From: Osmia lignaria lignaria
Lineage: Eukaryota > Arthropoda > Insecta > Hymenoptera > Megachilidae
Length of the DNA stretch: 64,000 bases
NCBI RefSeq assembly: GCF_051020975.1
Contig: NW_027478169.1
Span: forward strand, 8,494,001 to 8,558,000
Reading direction: 5' to 3'
The translations under genes were made by a program, and so were the position numbers. The notes beneath the pieces were generated by a model, which saw only the letters and a list, made by a program, of their open reading frames with translations, had not been told where the DNA came from and searched no databases. Of this stretch, positions 1-13,516 are shown one piece after another. The stretch's first letter is position 1; the number at the start of each line of letters is the position of its first letter.

Positions 1-193
1 TGCCACTTCCAGTTTAGCTGTGCAGAAGAAGAACAACAAGAAGAAGAAATATCTCGAAATATGTCCGTTAGGCCCCTTCCCGTGAGATAAATCTGCAAAT
101 ATCTCGGAAACGAAGCGAGCTATGGCAAAATGTTAAGAGACCTCTTTTGTAGAGAATTAAGTTTCCTACTTTTTATGTTCTATGATATTTTTT
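1..193. repeat. Partial satellite monomer at left edge
   Basis: These are the last 193 bp of a monomer, from the middle block with CCAGTTTAG through the T-run. It carries the rare CCCGTGAGATAA variant, which ties it to the copies at 9,333 and 28,630. Confidence 0.95.
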
Positions 194-1107
194 GATCAGA
201 TGCGTAGTTCTCGAGATATATCAAGATATTTAAAAGTTCCGAAGCCGCACCAACATAATAGAGATACAGAAACACCGTGGCCCCTTTCTTTGAGATAACT
301 CTGCACTATTGCGAGCTGCAAATGCCACTTCCAGCTTAGCTGTGCAGAAGAAGAACAACAAGAAGAAGAAATATCTCGAAATATGTCCGTCAGGCCAGTT
401 CCTTTGAGCTGAATCTGCAAATATCTCGGAAACGAAGCGAGCTATGGCAAAATGTTAAGAGACGTTTTTTGTAGAGAATTATGTTTCCTACAATTTATGT
501 TCTATGATATTTTTTGATCAGAAGCGTAGTTTTCGAGGTATATCGAGATATTTAAAAGTTCCGAAGCCGCACCAACATAATAGAGATACAGAAACACCGT
601 GGCCGCTTTCTTTGAGATAACTCTGCACTAGTGCGAGCCGCAAATGCCACTTCCAGCTTAGCTGTGCAGAAGAAGAACAACAAGAAGAAGAAATATCTCG
701 AAATATGTCCGTTAGGCCCCTTCCCGTGAGATAAATCTGCAAATATCTCGGAAACGAAGCGAGCTATGGCAAAATGTTAAGAGACCTCTTTTGTAGAGAA
801 TTAAGTTTCCTACTTTTTATGTTCTATGATATTTTTTGATCAGATGCGTAGTTCTCGAGATATATCAAGATATTTAAAAGTTCCGAAGCCGCACCAACAT
901 AATAGAGATACAGAAACACCGTGGCCCCTTTCTTTGAGATAACTCTGCACTATTGCGAGCTGCAAATGCCACTTCCAGCTTAGCTGTGCAGAAGAAGAAC
1001 AACAAGAAGAAGAAATATCTCGAAATATGTCCGTCAGGCCAGTTCCTTTGAGCTGAATCTGCAAATATCTCGGAAACGAAGCGAGCTATGGCAAAATGTT
1101 AAGAGAC
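1..1107. repeat. Left copy of a long-range duplicated block (partner 9,333-10,439)
   Basis: I saw no difference between this stretch and 9,333-10,439, including the rare variants CCCGTGAGATAA and TTCGAGGTATATCG. The match ends at 1,108, where C replaces the G of the partner. The offset is 9,332 bp, which is 29 monomers less 6 bp of indels. The left limit is the window edge. Confidence 0.8.
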
Positions 1108-1960
1108 CTTTTTTGTAGAGAATTAAGTTTCCTACAATTTATGTTCTATGATATTTTTTGATCAGAAGCGTAGTTTTCGAGATATATCGAGATATTTAAA
1201 AGTTCCGAAGCCGCACTAACATAATAGAGATACAGAAACACCGTGGCCCCTTTCTTTGAGATAACTCTGCACTATTGCGAGCTGCAAATGCCACTTCCAG
1301 CTTAGCTGTGCAGAAGAAGAACAACAAGAAGAAGAAATATCTCGAAATATGTCCGTCAGGCCCCTTCCCTTGAGATAAATCTGCAAATATCTCGCAAACG
1401 AAGCGAGCTATGGCAAAATGTTAAGAGACCTTTTTTGTACAGAATTAAGTTTCCTACTTTTTATGTTCTATGATATTTTTTGATCAGATGCGTAGTTCTC
1501 GAGATATATCAAGATATTTAAAAGTTCCGAAGCCGCACCAACATAATAGAGATACAGAAACACCGTGGCCCCTCTCTTTGAGATAACTCTGCACAATTGC
1601 GAGCTGCAAATGCCACTTCCAGCTTAGCTGTGCAGAAGAAGAACAACAAGAAGAAGAAATATCTCGAAATATGTCCGTCAGGCCCCTTCCCTTGAGATAA
1701 ATCGGCAAGTATCTCGGAAACGAAGCGAGCTATGGCAAAATGTTGAGAGACCTTTTTTGTAGAGAATTAAGTTTCCTACTTTTTATGTTCTATGATATTT
1801 TTCGATCAGAGGCGTAGTTCTCGAGATATATCAAGATATTTAAAAGTTCCGAAGCCGCACCAACATAATAGAGATACAGAAACACCGTGGCCCCTTTCTT
1901 TGAGATAACTCTGCACGATTGCGAGCTGGAAATGCCACTTCCAGTTTAGCTGTGCAGAAG

Positions 1961-1963
1961 AAA
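1961..1963. other. Indel +1 A in GAA tract
   Basis: GCAGAAGAAAGAACAAC replaces GCAGAAGAAGAACAAC, giving a 323-bp monomer. Confidence 0.9.
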
Positions 1964-4530
1964 GAACAACAAGAAGAAGAAATATCTCGAAATATGTCCA
2001 TCAGGACCCTTCCCTTGAGATAAATCTGCAAATATCTCGGAAACGAAGCGAGCTATGGCAAAATGTTAAGAGACCTTTTTTGTAGAGAATAATGTTTCCT
2101 ACAATTTACGTTCTATGATATTTTTTGATCAGAAGCGTAGTTTTCGAGATATATCGATATATTTAAAAGTTCCGAAGCCGCACCAACATAATAGAGATAC
2201 AGAAACACCGTGGCCCCTTTCTTTGAGATAACTCTGCACTATTGCGACCTGCAAATGCCACTTCCAGCTCAGCTGTGCAGAAGAAGAACAACAAGAAGAA
2301 GAAGTATCTCGAAATATGTCCGTCAGGCCCCTTCCCTTGAGATAAATCTGCAAATATCTCGGAAACGAAGCGAGCTATGGCAAAATGTTAAGAGACCTTT
2401 TTTGTAGAGAATTAAGTTTCCTACTTTTTATGTTCTATGATATTTTTTGATCAGATGCGTAGTTCTCGAGATATATCAAGATATTTAAAAGTTCCGAAGC
2501 CGCACCAACATAATAGAGATACAGAAACACCGTGGCCCCTTTCTTTGAGATAACTCTGCACTATTGCGAGCTGGAAATGCCACTTCCAGTTTAGCTGTGC
2601 AGAAGAAGAACAACAAGAAGAAGAAATATCTCGAAGTATGTCCGTTAGGCCCCTTCCCTTGAGATAAATCTGCAAATATCTCGGAAACGAAGCGAGCTAT
2701 GGCAAAATGTTAAGAGACCTTTTTTGTAGAGAATTAAGTTTCCTACTTTTTATCTTCTATGATATTTTTTGATCAGATGCGTAGTTCTCGAGATATATCA
2801 AGATATCTAAAAGTTCCGAAGCCGCACCAACATAATAGAGATACAGAAACACCGTGGCCCCTTTCTTTGAGATAACTCTGCACTATTGCGAGCTGCAAAT
2901 GCCACTTCCAGCTTAGCTGTGCAGAAGAAGAACAACAAGAAGAAGAAATATCTCGAAATATGTCCGTCAGGCCAGTTCCTTTGAGATGAATCTGCAAATA
3001 TCTCGGAAACGAAGCGAGCTATGGCAAAATGTTAAGAGACGTTTTTTGTAGAGAGTTATGTTTCCTACAATTTATGTTCTATGATATTTTTTGATCAGAA
3101 GCGTAGTTTTCGAGATATATCGAGATATTTAAAAGTTCCGAAGCCGCACCAACATAATAGAGATACAGAAACACCGTGGCCGCTTTCTTTGAGATAACTC
3201 TGCACTAGTGCGAGCCGCAAATGACACTTCCAGCTTAGCTGTGCAGAAGAAGAACAACAAGAAGAAGAAATATCTCGAAATATGTCCGTCAGGCCCCTTC
3301 CCTTGAGATAAATCTGCAAATATCTCGGAAACGAAGAGAGCTATGGCAAAATGTTAAGAGACTTTTTTTGTAGAGAATTAAGTTTCCTACTTTTTATGTT
3401 CTATGATATTTTTTGATCTGATGCGTAGTTCTCGAGATATATCAAGATATTTAAAAGTTCCGAAGCCGCACCAACATAATAGAGATACAGAAACACCGTG
3501 GCCCCTTTCTTTGAGATAACTCTGCACTATTGCGAGCTGGAAATGCCACTTCCAGCTTAGCTGTGCAGAAGAAGAACAACAAGAAGAAGAAATATCTCGA
3601 AATATGTCCGTCAGGCCCCTTCCCTTGAGATATATCAGCAAATATCTCGGAAACGAAGCGAGCTATGGCAAAATGTTAAGAGACCTTTTTTGTAGAGAAT
3701 TATGTTTCCTACAATTTATGTTCTATGATATTTTTTGATCAGAAGCGTAGTTTTCGAGATACATCGAGATATTTAAAAGTTCCGAAGCCGCACCAACATA
3801 ATAGAGATACAGAAACACCGTGGCCCCTTTCTTTGAGATAACTCTGCACTAGTGCGAGCCGCAAATGCCACTTCGAGCTTAGCTGTGCAGAAGAAGAACA
3901 ACAAGAAGAAGAAATATCTCGAAATATGTCCGTCAGGCCCCTTCCCTTGAGATAAATCTGCAAATATCTCGGAAACGAAGCGAGCTATGGCAAAATGTTA
4001 AGAGACCTCTTTTGTAGAGAATTAAGTTTCCTACTTTTTATGTTCTATGATATTTTTTGATCAGATGCGTAGTTCTCGAGATATATCAAGATATTTAAGA
4101 GTTCCGAAGCCGCACCAACATAATAGAGATACAGAAACACCGTGGCCCCTTTCTTTGAGATAACTCTGCACTATTGCGAGCTGCAAATGCCACTTCCAGC
4201 TTAGCTGTGCAGAAGAAGAACAACAAGAAGAAGAAATATCTCGAAATATGTCCGTCAGGCCCCTTCCCTTGAGATAAATCTGCAAATATCTCGGAAACGA
4301 AGAGAGCTATGGCAAAATGTTAAGAGACCTTTTTTGTAGAGAATTAAGTTTCCTACTTTTTATGTTCTATGATATTTTTTGATCAGATGCGTAGTTCTCG
4401 AGATATATCAAGATATTTAAAAGTTCCGAAGCCGCACCAACATAATAGAGATACAGAAACACCGTGGCCCCTTTCTTTCAGATAACTATGCACTATTGCG
4501 AGCTGCAAATGCCAATTCCAGCTTAGCTGT

Positions 4531-4542
4531 GCAGAAGAACAA
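4531..4542. other. Indel -3 (one GAA) in triplet tract
   Basis: GCAGAAGAACAACAAG has one GAA fewer than the majority, giving a 319-bp monomer. Confidence 0.9.
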
Positions 4543-4849
4543 CAAGAAGAAGAAATATCTCGAAATATGTCCGTCAGGCCCCTTCCCTTGAGATAAATCT
4601 GCAAATATCTCGGAAACGAAGAGAGCTATGGCAAAATGTTAAGAGACCTTTTTTGTAGAGAATTAAGTTTCCTACTTTTTATGTTCTATGATATTTTTTG
4701 ATCAGATGCGTAGTTCTCGAGATATATCAAGATATTTAAAAGTTCCGAAGCCGCACCAACATAATAGAGATACAGAAACACCGTGGCCCCTTTCTTTCAG
4801 ATAACTATGCACTATTGCGAGCTGCAAATGCCACTTCCAGCTTAGCTGT

Positions 4850-4862
4850 GCAGAAGAACAAC
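4850..4862. other. Indel -3 (one GAA) in triplet tract
   Basis: Same loss as in the previous monomer, presumably by copying of that unit. Confidence 0.9.
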
Positions 4863-6306
4863 AAGAAGAAGAAATATCTCGAAATATGTCCGTCAGGCCC
4901 CTTCCCTTGAGATAAATCTGCAAATATCTCGGAAACGAAGAGAGCTATGGCAAAATGTTAAGAGACTTTTTTTGTAGAGAATTAAGTTTCCTACTTTTTA
5001 TGTTCTATGATATTTTTTGATCTGATGCGTAGTTCTCGAGATATATCAAGATATTTAAAAGTTCCGAAGCCGCACCAACATAATAGAGATACAGAAACAC
5101 CGTGGCCCCTTTCTTTGAGATAACTCTGCACTATTGCGAGCTGGAAATGCCACTTCCAGCTTAGCTGTGCAGAAGAAGAACAACAAGAAGAAGAAATATC
5201 TCGAAATATGTCCGTCAGGCCCCTTCCCTTGAGATATATCAGCAAATATCTCGGAAACGAAGCGAGCTATGGCAAAATGTTAAGAGACCTTTTTTGTAGA
5301 GAATTATGTTTCCTACAATTTATGTTCTATGATATTTTTTGATCAGAAGCGTAGTTTTCGAGATACATCGAGATATTTAAAAGTTCCGAAGCCGCACCAA
5401 CATAATAGAGATACAGAAACACCGTGGCCCCTTTCTTTGAGATAACTCTGCACTAGTGCGAGCCGCAAATGCCACTTCCAGCTCAGCTGTGCAGAAGAAG
5501 AACAACAAGAAGAAGAAATATCTCGAAATATGTCCGTCAGGCCCCTTCCCTTGAGATAAATCTGCAAATATCTCGGAAACGAAGCGAGCTATGGCAAAAT
5601 GTTAAGAGACCTTTTTTGTAGAGAATTAAGTTTCCTACTTTTTATGTTCTATGATATTTTTTGATCAGAAGCGTAGTTTTCGAGATACATCGAGATATTT
5701 AAAAGTTCCGAAGCCGCACCAACATAATAGAGATACAGAAACACCGTGGCCCCTTTCTTTGAGATAACTCTGCACTATTGCGAGCTGCAAATGCCACTTC
5801 CAGCTTAGCTGTGCAGAGGAAGAACAACAAGAAGAAGAAATATCTCGAAATATGTCCGTCAGGCCAGTTCCTTTGAGCTGAATCTGCAAATATCTCGGAA
5901 ACGAAGCGAGCTATGACAAAATGTTAAGAGACGTTTTTTATAGAGAATTATGTTTCCTACAATTCATGTTCTATGATATTTTTTGATCAGAAGCGTAGTT
6001 TTCGAGATATATCGAGATATTTAAAAGTTCCGAAGCCGCACCAACATAATAGGGATACAGAAACACCGTGGCCCCTTTCTTTGAGATAACTCTGCACTAT
6101 TGCGAGCCGCAAATGCCACTTCCAGCTTAGCTGTGCAGAAGAAGAGCAACAAGAAGAAGAAATATCTCGAAATATGTCCGTCAGGCCCCTTCCCTTGAGA
6201 TAAATCTGCAAATATCTCGGAAACGAAGCGAGCTATGGCAAAATGTTAAGAGACCTTTTTTGTAGAGAATTATGTTTCCTACAATTTATGTTCTATGATA
6301 TTTTTT

Positions 6307-8800
6307 GATCAGAAGCGTAGTTTTCGAGATACATCGAGATATTTAAAAGTTCCGAAGCCGCACCAACATAATAGAGATACAGAAACACCGTGGCCCCTTT
6401 CTTTGAGATAACTCTGCACTAGTGCGAGCCGCAAATGCCACTTCCAGCTTAGCTGTGCAGAAGAAGAACAACAAGAAGAAGAAATATCTCGAAATATGTC
6501 CGTCAGGCCCCTTCCCTTGAGATAAATCTGCAAATATCTCGGAAACGAAGCGAGCTATGGCAAAATGTTAAGAGACCTTTTTTGTAGAGAATTAAGTTTC
6601 CTACTTTTTATGTTCTATGATATTTTTTGATCAGATGCGTAGTTCTCGAGATATATCAAGATATTTAAAAGTTCCGAAGCCGCACCAACATAATAGAGAT
6701 ACAGAAACAGCGTGGCCCCTTTCTTTGAGATAACTCTGCACTATTGCGAGCTGCAAATGCCACTTCCAGCTTAGCTGTGCAGAGGAAGAACAACAAGAAG
6801 AAGAAATATCTCGAAATATGTCCGTCAGGCCAGTTCCTTTGAGCTGAATCTGCAAATATCTCGGAAACGAAGCGAGCTATGACAAAATGTTAAGAGACGT
6901 TTTTTATAGAGAATTATGTTTCCTACAATTTATGTTCTATGATATTTTTTGATCAGAAGCGTCGTTTTCGAGATATATCGAGATATTTAAAAGTTCCGAA
7001 GCCGCACCAACATAATAGGGATACAGAAACACCGTCGCCCCTTTCTTTGAGATAACTCTGCACTATTGCGAGCCGCAAATGCCACTTCCAGCTTAGCTGT
7101 GCAGAAGAAGAGCAACAAGAAGAAGAAATATCTCGAAATATGTCCGTCAGGCCCCTTCCCTTGAGATAAATCTGCAAATATCTCGGAAACGAAGCGAGCT
7201 ATGGCAAAATGTTAAGAGACCTTTTTTGTAGAGAATTAAGTTTCCTACTTTTTATGTTCTATGATATTTTTTGATCAGATGCGTACTTCTCGAGATATAT
7301 CAAGATATTTAAAAGTTCCGAAGCCGCACCAACATAATAGGGATACAGAAACACCGTGGCCCCTTTCTTTGAGATAACTCTGCACTATGGCGAGCCGCAA
7401 ATGCCACTTCCAGCTTAGCTGTGCAGAAGAAGAGCAACAAGAAGAAGAAATATCTCGAAATATGTCCGTCAGGCCCCGTCCCTTGAGATATATCTGCAAA
7501 TATCTCGGAAACGAAGCGAGCTATGGCAAAATGTTGAGAGACCTTTTTTGTAGAGAATTATGTTTCCTACAATTTATGTTCTATGATATTTTTTGATCAG
7601 AAGCGTAGTTTTCGAGATACATCGAGATATTTAAAAGTTCCGAAGCCGCACCAACATAATAGAGATACAGAAACACCGTGGCCCCTTTCTTTGAGATAAC
7701 TCTGCACTAGTGCGAGCCGCAAATGCCACTTTCAGCTTAGCTGTGCAGAAGAAGAACAACAAGAAGAAGAAATATCTCGAAATATGTCCGTCAGGCCCCT
7801 TCCCTTGAGATAAATCTGCAAATATCTCGGAAACGAAGCGAGCTATGGCAAAATGTTAAGAGACCTTTTTTGTAGAGAATTAAGTTTCCTACTTTTTATG
7901 TTCTATGATATTTTTTGATCAGATGCGTAGTTCTCGAGATATATCAAGATATTTAAAAGTTCCGAAGCCGCACCAACATAATAGAGATACAGAAACAGCG
8001 TGGCCCCTTTCTTTGAGATAACTCTGCACTATTGCGAGCTGCAAATGCCACTTCCAGCTTAGCTGTGCAGAGGAAGAACAACAAGAAGAAGAAATATCTC
8101 GAAATATGTCCGTCAGGCCAGTTCCTTTGAGCTGAATCTGCAAATATCTCGGAAACGAAGCGAGCTATGACAAAATGTTAAGAGACGTTTTTTATAGAGA
8201 ATTATGTTTCCTACAATTTATGTTCTATGATATTTTTTGATCAGAAGCGTAGTTTTCGAGATATATCGAGATATTTAAAAGTTCCGAAGCCGCACCAACA
8301 TAATAGGGATACAGAAACACCGTGGCCCCTTTCTTTGAGATAACTCTGCACTATTGCGAGCCGCAAATGCCACTTCCAGCTTAGCTGTGCAGAAGAAGAG
8401 CAACAAGAAGAAGAAATATCTCGAAATATGTCCGTCAGGCCCCTTCCCTTGAGATAAATCTGCAAATATCTCGGAAACGAAGCGAGCTATGGCAAAATGT
8501 TAAGAGACCTTTTTTGTAGAGAATTAAGTTTCCTACTTTTTATGTTCTATGATATTTTTTGATCAGATGCGTAGTTCTCGAGATATATCAAGATATTTAA
8601 AAGTTCCGAAGCCGCACCAACATAATAGGGATACAGAAACACCGTGGCCCCTTTCTTTGAGATAACTCTGCACTATTGCGAGCCGCAAATGCCACTTCCA
8701 GCTTAGCTGTGCAGAAGAAGAGCAACAAGAAGAAGAAATATCTCGAAATATGTCCGTCAGGCCAGTTCCTTTGAGCTGAATCTGCAAATATCTCGGAAAC
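6307..8800. repeat. 4-mer HOR (1,288 bp), two copies
   Basis: Monomers at 6,307, 6,629 and 6,951 recur at 7,595, 7,917 and 8,239. Markers are CAGCGTGGCC (6,709 and 7,997), GCTATGACAAAATG followed by TTTTTTATAGAG, and ATAGGGATACAG. Private changes distinguish the copies, for example GTCGTTTTCG at 6,961. Confidence 0.7.
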
Positions 8801-8878
8801 GAAGCGAGCTATGGCAAAATGTTAAGAGACGTTTTTTATAGAGAATTATGTTTCCTACAATTTATGTTCTATGATATT

Positions 8879-8886
8879 TTTTATCA
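8879..8886. other. Indel -1 G at GATCAG
   Basis: TTTTTTATCAG lacks the G of TTTTTTGATCAG, so the GATC site is lost. Confidence 0.9.
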
Positions 8887-9332
8887 GAACCGTAGTTTTC
8901 GAGATATATCGAGATATTTAAAAGTTCCGAAGCCGCACCAACATAATAGGGATACAGAAACACCGTGGCCCCTTTCTTTGAGATAACTCTGCACTAGTGC
9001 GAGCCGCAAATGCCACTTCCAGCTTAGCTGTGCAGAAGAAGAACAACAAGAAGAAGAAATATCTCGAGATATGTCCGTCAGGCCCCTTCCCTTGAGATAA
9101 ATCTGCAAATATCTCGGAAACGAAGCGAGCTATGGCAAAATGTTAAGAGACGTTTATTATAGAGAATTATGTTTCCTACAATTTATGTTCTATGATATTT
9201 TTTGATCAGAAGCGTAGTTTTCGAGATATATCGAGATATTTGAAAGTTCCGAAGCCGCACCAACATAATAGGGATACAGAAACACCGTGGCCCCTTTCTT
9301 TGAGATAACTCTGCACTATTGCGAGCTGGAAA

Positions 9333-10439
9333 TGCCACTTCCAGTTTAGCTGTGCAGAAGAAGAACAACAAGAAGAAGAAATATCTCGAAATATGTCCGT
9401 TAGGCCCCTTCCCGTGAGATAAATCTGCAAATATCTCGGAAACGAAGCGAGCTATGGCAAAATGTTAAGAGACCTCTTTTGTAGAGAATTAAGTTTCCTA
9501 CTTTTTATGTTCTATGATATTTTTTGATCAGATGCGTAGTTCTCGAGATATATCAAGATATTTAAAAGTTCCGAAGCCGCACCAACATAATAGAGATACA
9601 GAAACACCGTGGCCCCTTTCTTTGAGATAACTCTGCACTATTGCGAGCTGCAAATGCCACTTCCAGCTTAGCTGTGCAGAAGAAGAACAACAAGAAGAAG
9701 AAATATCTCGAAATATGTCCGTCAGGCCAGTTCCTTTGAGCTGAATCTGCAAATATCTCGGAAACGAAGCGAGCTATGGCAAAATGTTAAGAGACGTTTT
9801 TTGTAGAGAATTATGTTTCCTACAATTTATGTTCTATGATATTTTTTGATCAGAAGCGTAGTTTTCGAGGTATATCGAGATATTTAAAAGTTCCGAAGCC
9901 GCACCAACATAATAGAGATACAGAAACACCGTGGCCGCTTTCTTTGAGATAACTCTGCACTAGTGCGAGCCGCAAATGCCACTTCCAGCTTAGCTGTGCA
10001 GAAGAAGAACAACAAGAAGAAGAAATATCTCGAAATATGTCCGTTAGGCCCCTTCCCGTGAGATAAATCTGCAAATATCTCGGAAACGAAGCGAGCTATG
10101 GCAAAATGTTAAGAGACCTCTTTTGTAGAGAATTAAGTTTCCTACTTTTTATGTTCTATGATATTTTTTGATCAGATGCGTAGTTCTCGAGATATATCAA
10201 GATATTTAAAAGTTCCGAAGCCGCACCAACATAATAGAGATACAGAAACACCGTGGCCCCTTTCTTTGAGATAACTCTGCACTATTGCGAGCTGCAAATG
10301 CCACTTCCAGCTTAGCTGTGCAGAAGAAGAACAACAAGAAGAAGAAATATCTCGAAATATGTCCGTCAGGCCAGTTCCTTTGAGCTGAATCTGCAAATAT
10401 CTCGGAAACGAAGCGAGCTATGGCAAAATGTTAAGAGAC
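9333..10439. repeat. Right copy of a long-range duplicated block (partner 1-1,107)
   Basis: Same block as at the left edge of the window, 29 monomers away. Read by eye without an alignment program. Confidence 0.8.
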
Positions 10440-10813
10440 GTTTTTTGTAGAGAATTATGTTTCCTACAATTTATGTTCTATGATATTTTTTGATCAGAAG
10501 CGTAGTTTTCGAGGTATATCGAGATATTTAAAAGTTCCGAAGCCGCACCAACATAATAGAGATACAGAAACACCGTGGCCGCTTTCTTTGAGATAACTCT
10601 GCACTAGTGCGAGCCGCAAATGCCACTTCCAGCTTAGCTGTGCAGAAGAAGAACAACAAGAAGAAGAAATATCTCGAAATATGTCCGTCAGGCCCCTTCC
10701 CTTGAGATAAATCTGCAAATATCTCGGAAACGAAGCGAGCTATGGCAAAATGTTAAGAGACCTTTTTTGTAGAGAATTAAGTTTCCTACTTTTTATCTTC
10801 TATGATATTTTTT
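9526..10813. repeat. Two dimer HOR units (644 bp each)
   Basis: The monomers at 9,526 and 10,170 match, as do those at 9,848 and 10,492 with TTCGAGGTATATCG. Together they form an A-B dimer repeated at 644 bp. The same dimer starts at 194 and 838 in the left block, but its second B monomer (1,160) differs. Confidence 0.75.
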
Positions 10814-12069
10814 GATCAGATGCGTAGTTCTCGAGATATATCAAGATATTTAAAAGTTCCGAAGCCGCACCAACATAATAGAGATACAGAAACACCGTGG
10901 CCCCTCTCTTTGAGATAACTCTGCACTATTGCGAGCTGCAAATGCCACTTCCAGCTTAGCTGTGCAGAGGAAGAACAACAAGAAGAAGAAATATCTCGAA
11001 ATACGTCCGTCAGGCCCCTTCCCTTGAGATAAATCTGCAACTATCTCGGAAACGAAGCGAGCTACGGCAAAATGTTTAGAGACCTTTCTTGTAGAGAATT
11101 AAGTTTCCTACTTTTTATGTAGTATGATATTTTTAGATCAGATGCGTAGTTCTCGAGATATATCAAGATATTTAAAAGTTCCGAAGTCGCACCAACATAA
11201 TAGAGATACAGAAACACCGTGGCCCCTTTCTTTGAGATAACTCTGCACTATTGCGCGCTGCAAATGCCACTTCCAGCTTAGCTGTGCAGAAGAAGAACAA
11301 CAAGAAGAAGAAATATCTCGAAAAATGTCCGTCAGGCCCCTTCCCTTGAGATAAATCTGCAAATATCTAGGAAACGAAGCGAGCTATGGCAAAATGTTAA
11401 GAGACCTTATTTGTAGAGAATTAAGTTTCCTACTTTTTATGTTCTATGATATTTTTTGATCAGATGCGTAGTTCTCGAGATATATCAAGATATTTAAAAA
11501 TTCCGAAGCCGCACCAACATAATAGAGATACAGAAACACCGTGGCCCCTTTCTTTGAGATAACTCTGCGCTATTGCGAGCTGGAAATGCCACTTCCAATT
11601 TAGCTGTGCAGAAGAAGAACAACAAGAAGAGGAAATATCTCGAAATATGTCCGTCAGGCCCCTTCCCTTGAGATATATCTGCAAATATCTCGGAAACGAA
11701 ACGAGCTATGGCAAAATGTTAAGAGACCTTATTTGTAGAGAATTAAGTTTCCTACTTTTTATGTTCTATGATATTTTTTGATCAGATGCGTAGTTCTCGA
11801 GATATATCAAGATATTTAAAAATTCCGAAGCCGCACCAACATAATAGAGATACAGAAACACCGTGGCCCCTTTCTTTGAGATAACTCTGCGCTATTGCGA
11901 GCTGTAAATGCCACTTCCAGTTTAGCTGTGCAGAAGAAGAACAACAAGAAGAGGAAATATCTCGAAATATGTCCGTCAGGCCCCTTCCCTTGAGATATAT
12001 CTGCAAATATCTCGGAAACGAAACGAGCTATGGCAAAATGTTAAGAGACCTTTTTTGTAGAGAATTATG
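10297..12069. repeat. Left copy of a 10-mer duplication (offset 3,220 bp)
   Basis: The partner is 13,517-15,289. Shared rare markers are ATACGTCCG, CAACTATCTCGG, GCTACGGC, TTTATGTAGTATGATA and ATATCTAGGAAACG. I saw about five single-base differences. Confidence 0.8.
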
Positions 12070-12786
12070 TTTCCTACAATTTATGTTCTATGATATTTTT
12101 TGATCAGAAGCGTAGTTTTCGAGATATATCGAGATATTTAAAAGATCCGAAGCTGCACCAACATAATAGAGATACAGAAACACCGTGGCCCCTTTCTTTG
12201 AGATAACTCTGCCCTAGTGCGAGCCGCAAATGCCGCTTCCAGCTTAGCTGTGCAGAAGAAGAACAACAAGAAGAAGAAATATCTCGAAATATGTCCGTCA
12301 GGCCCCTTCCCTCGAGATAAATCTGCAAATATCTCGGAAACAAAGCGAGCTATGGCAAAATGTTAAGAGACCTTTTTTGTAGAGAATGAAGTTTCCTCCT
12401 TTTTATGTTCTATGATATTTTTTGATCGGATGCGTAGTTCTCGAGATATATCAAGATATTTAAAACTTCCGAAGCCGCACCAACATAATAGAGATACAGA
12501 AACACCGTGGCCCCTTTCTTTGAGATAACTCTGCACTATTGCGAGCTGCAAATGCCACTTCCAGCTTAGCTGTGCAGAAGAAGAACAACAAGAAGAAGAA
12601 ATATCTGGAAATATGTCCGTCAGGCCCCTTCCCTTGAGATAAATCTGCAAATATCTCGGAAACGAAGCGAGCTACGGCAAAATGTTAAGAGACCTTTTTT
12701 GTAGAGAATTATATTTCCCACAATTTATGTTCTATGATATTTTTTGATCAGAAGCGTAGTTTTCGAGATATATCGAGATATTTAAA
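11905..12786. repeat. Left copy of a 12-mer relation (offset 3,864 bp)
   Basis: The partner is about 15,769-16,650. Markers are CTGCCCTAGTG, GCCGCTTCC, CCCTCGAGATAA, TGAAGTTTCCTCC and ATCTGGAAATATG. Confidence 0.7.
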
Positions 12787-13516
12787 AGTTCCGAAGACGC
12801 ACCAACATAATAGAGATACAGAAACACCGTGGCCCCTTTCTTTGAGATAACTCTGCGCTATTGCGAGCTGGAAATGCCACTTCCAGTTTAGCTGTGCAGA
12901 AGAAGAACAACAAGAAGAGGAAATATCTCGAAATATGTCCGTCAGGCCCCTTCCCTTGAGATATATCTGCAAATATCTCGGAAACGAAGCGAGCTATGGC
13001 AAAATGTTAAGAGACCTTATTTGTAGAGAATTAAGTTTCCTACTTTTTATGTTCTATGATATTTTTTGATCAGATGCGTAGTTCTCGAGATATATCAAGA
13101 TATTTAAAAGTTCCGAAGCCGCACCAACATAATAGAGATACAGAAACACCGTGGCCCCTTTCTTTGAGATAACTCTGCGCTATTGCGAGCTGGAAATGCC
13201 ACTTCCAGTTTAGCTGTGCAGAAGAAGAACAACAAGAAGAGGAAATATCTCGAAATATGTCCGTCAGGCCCCTTCCCTTGAGATATATCTGCAAATATCT
13301 CGGAAACGAAACGAGCTATGGCAAAATGTTAAGAGACCTTTTTTGTAGAGAATTATGTTTCCTACAATTTATGTTCTATGATATTTTTTGATCAGAAGCG
13401 TAGTTTTCGAGATATATCGAGATATTTAAAAGATCCGAAGCTGCACCAACATAATAGAGATACAGAAACACCGTGGCCCCTTTCTTTGAGATAACTCTGC
13501 ACTATTGCGAGCTGCA

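Larger units (their letters stand above)
3335..5615. repeat. 5-mer relation (offset 1,604 bp) flanking a single-monomer duplication
   Basis: The block 3,335-4,011 recurs at 4,939-5,615. Both contain GAAGAGAGC, GATCTGATGCG and TATATCAGC. Between them, the two adjacent 319-bp monomers at 4,381 and 4,700 are nearly identical and both lack one GAA triplet, so one arose from the other. Confidence 0.75.

Noticed and set aside
2210..2407. Plus-strand frames of 65-111 codons (also at 7,387, 17,337, 20,878, 59,084, 60,371 and 62,624)
   Set aside because: They appear only where a point change removes a stop in the satellite, lie opposite or across the same units, and have no conserved extent.
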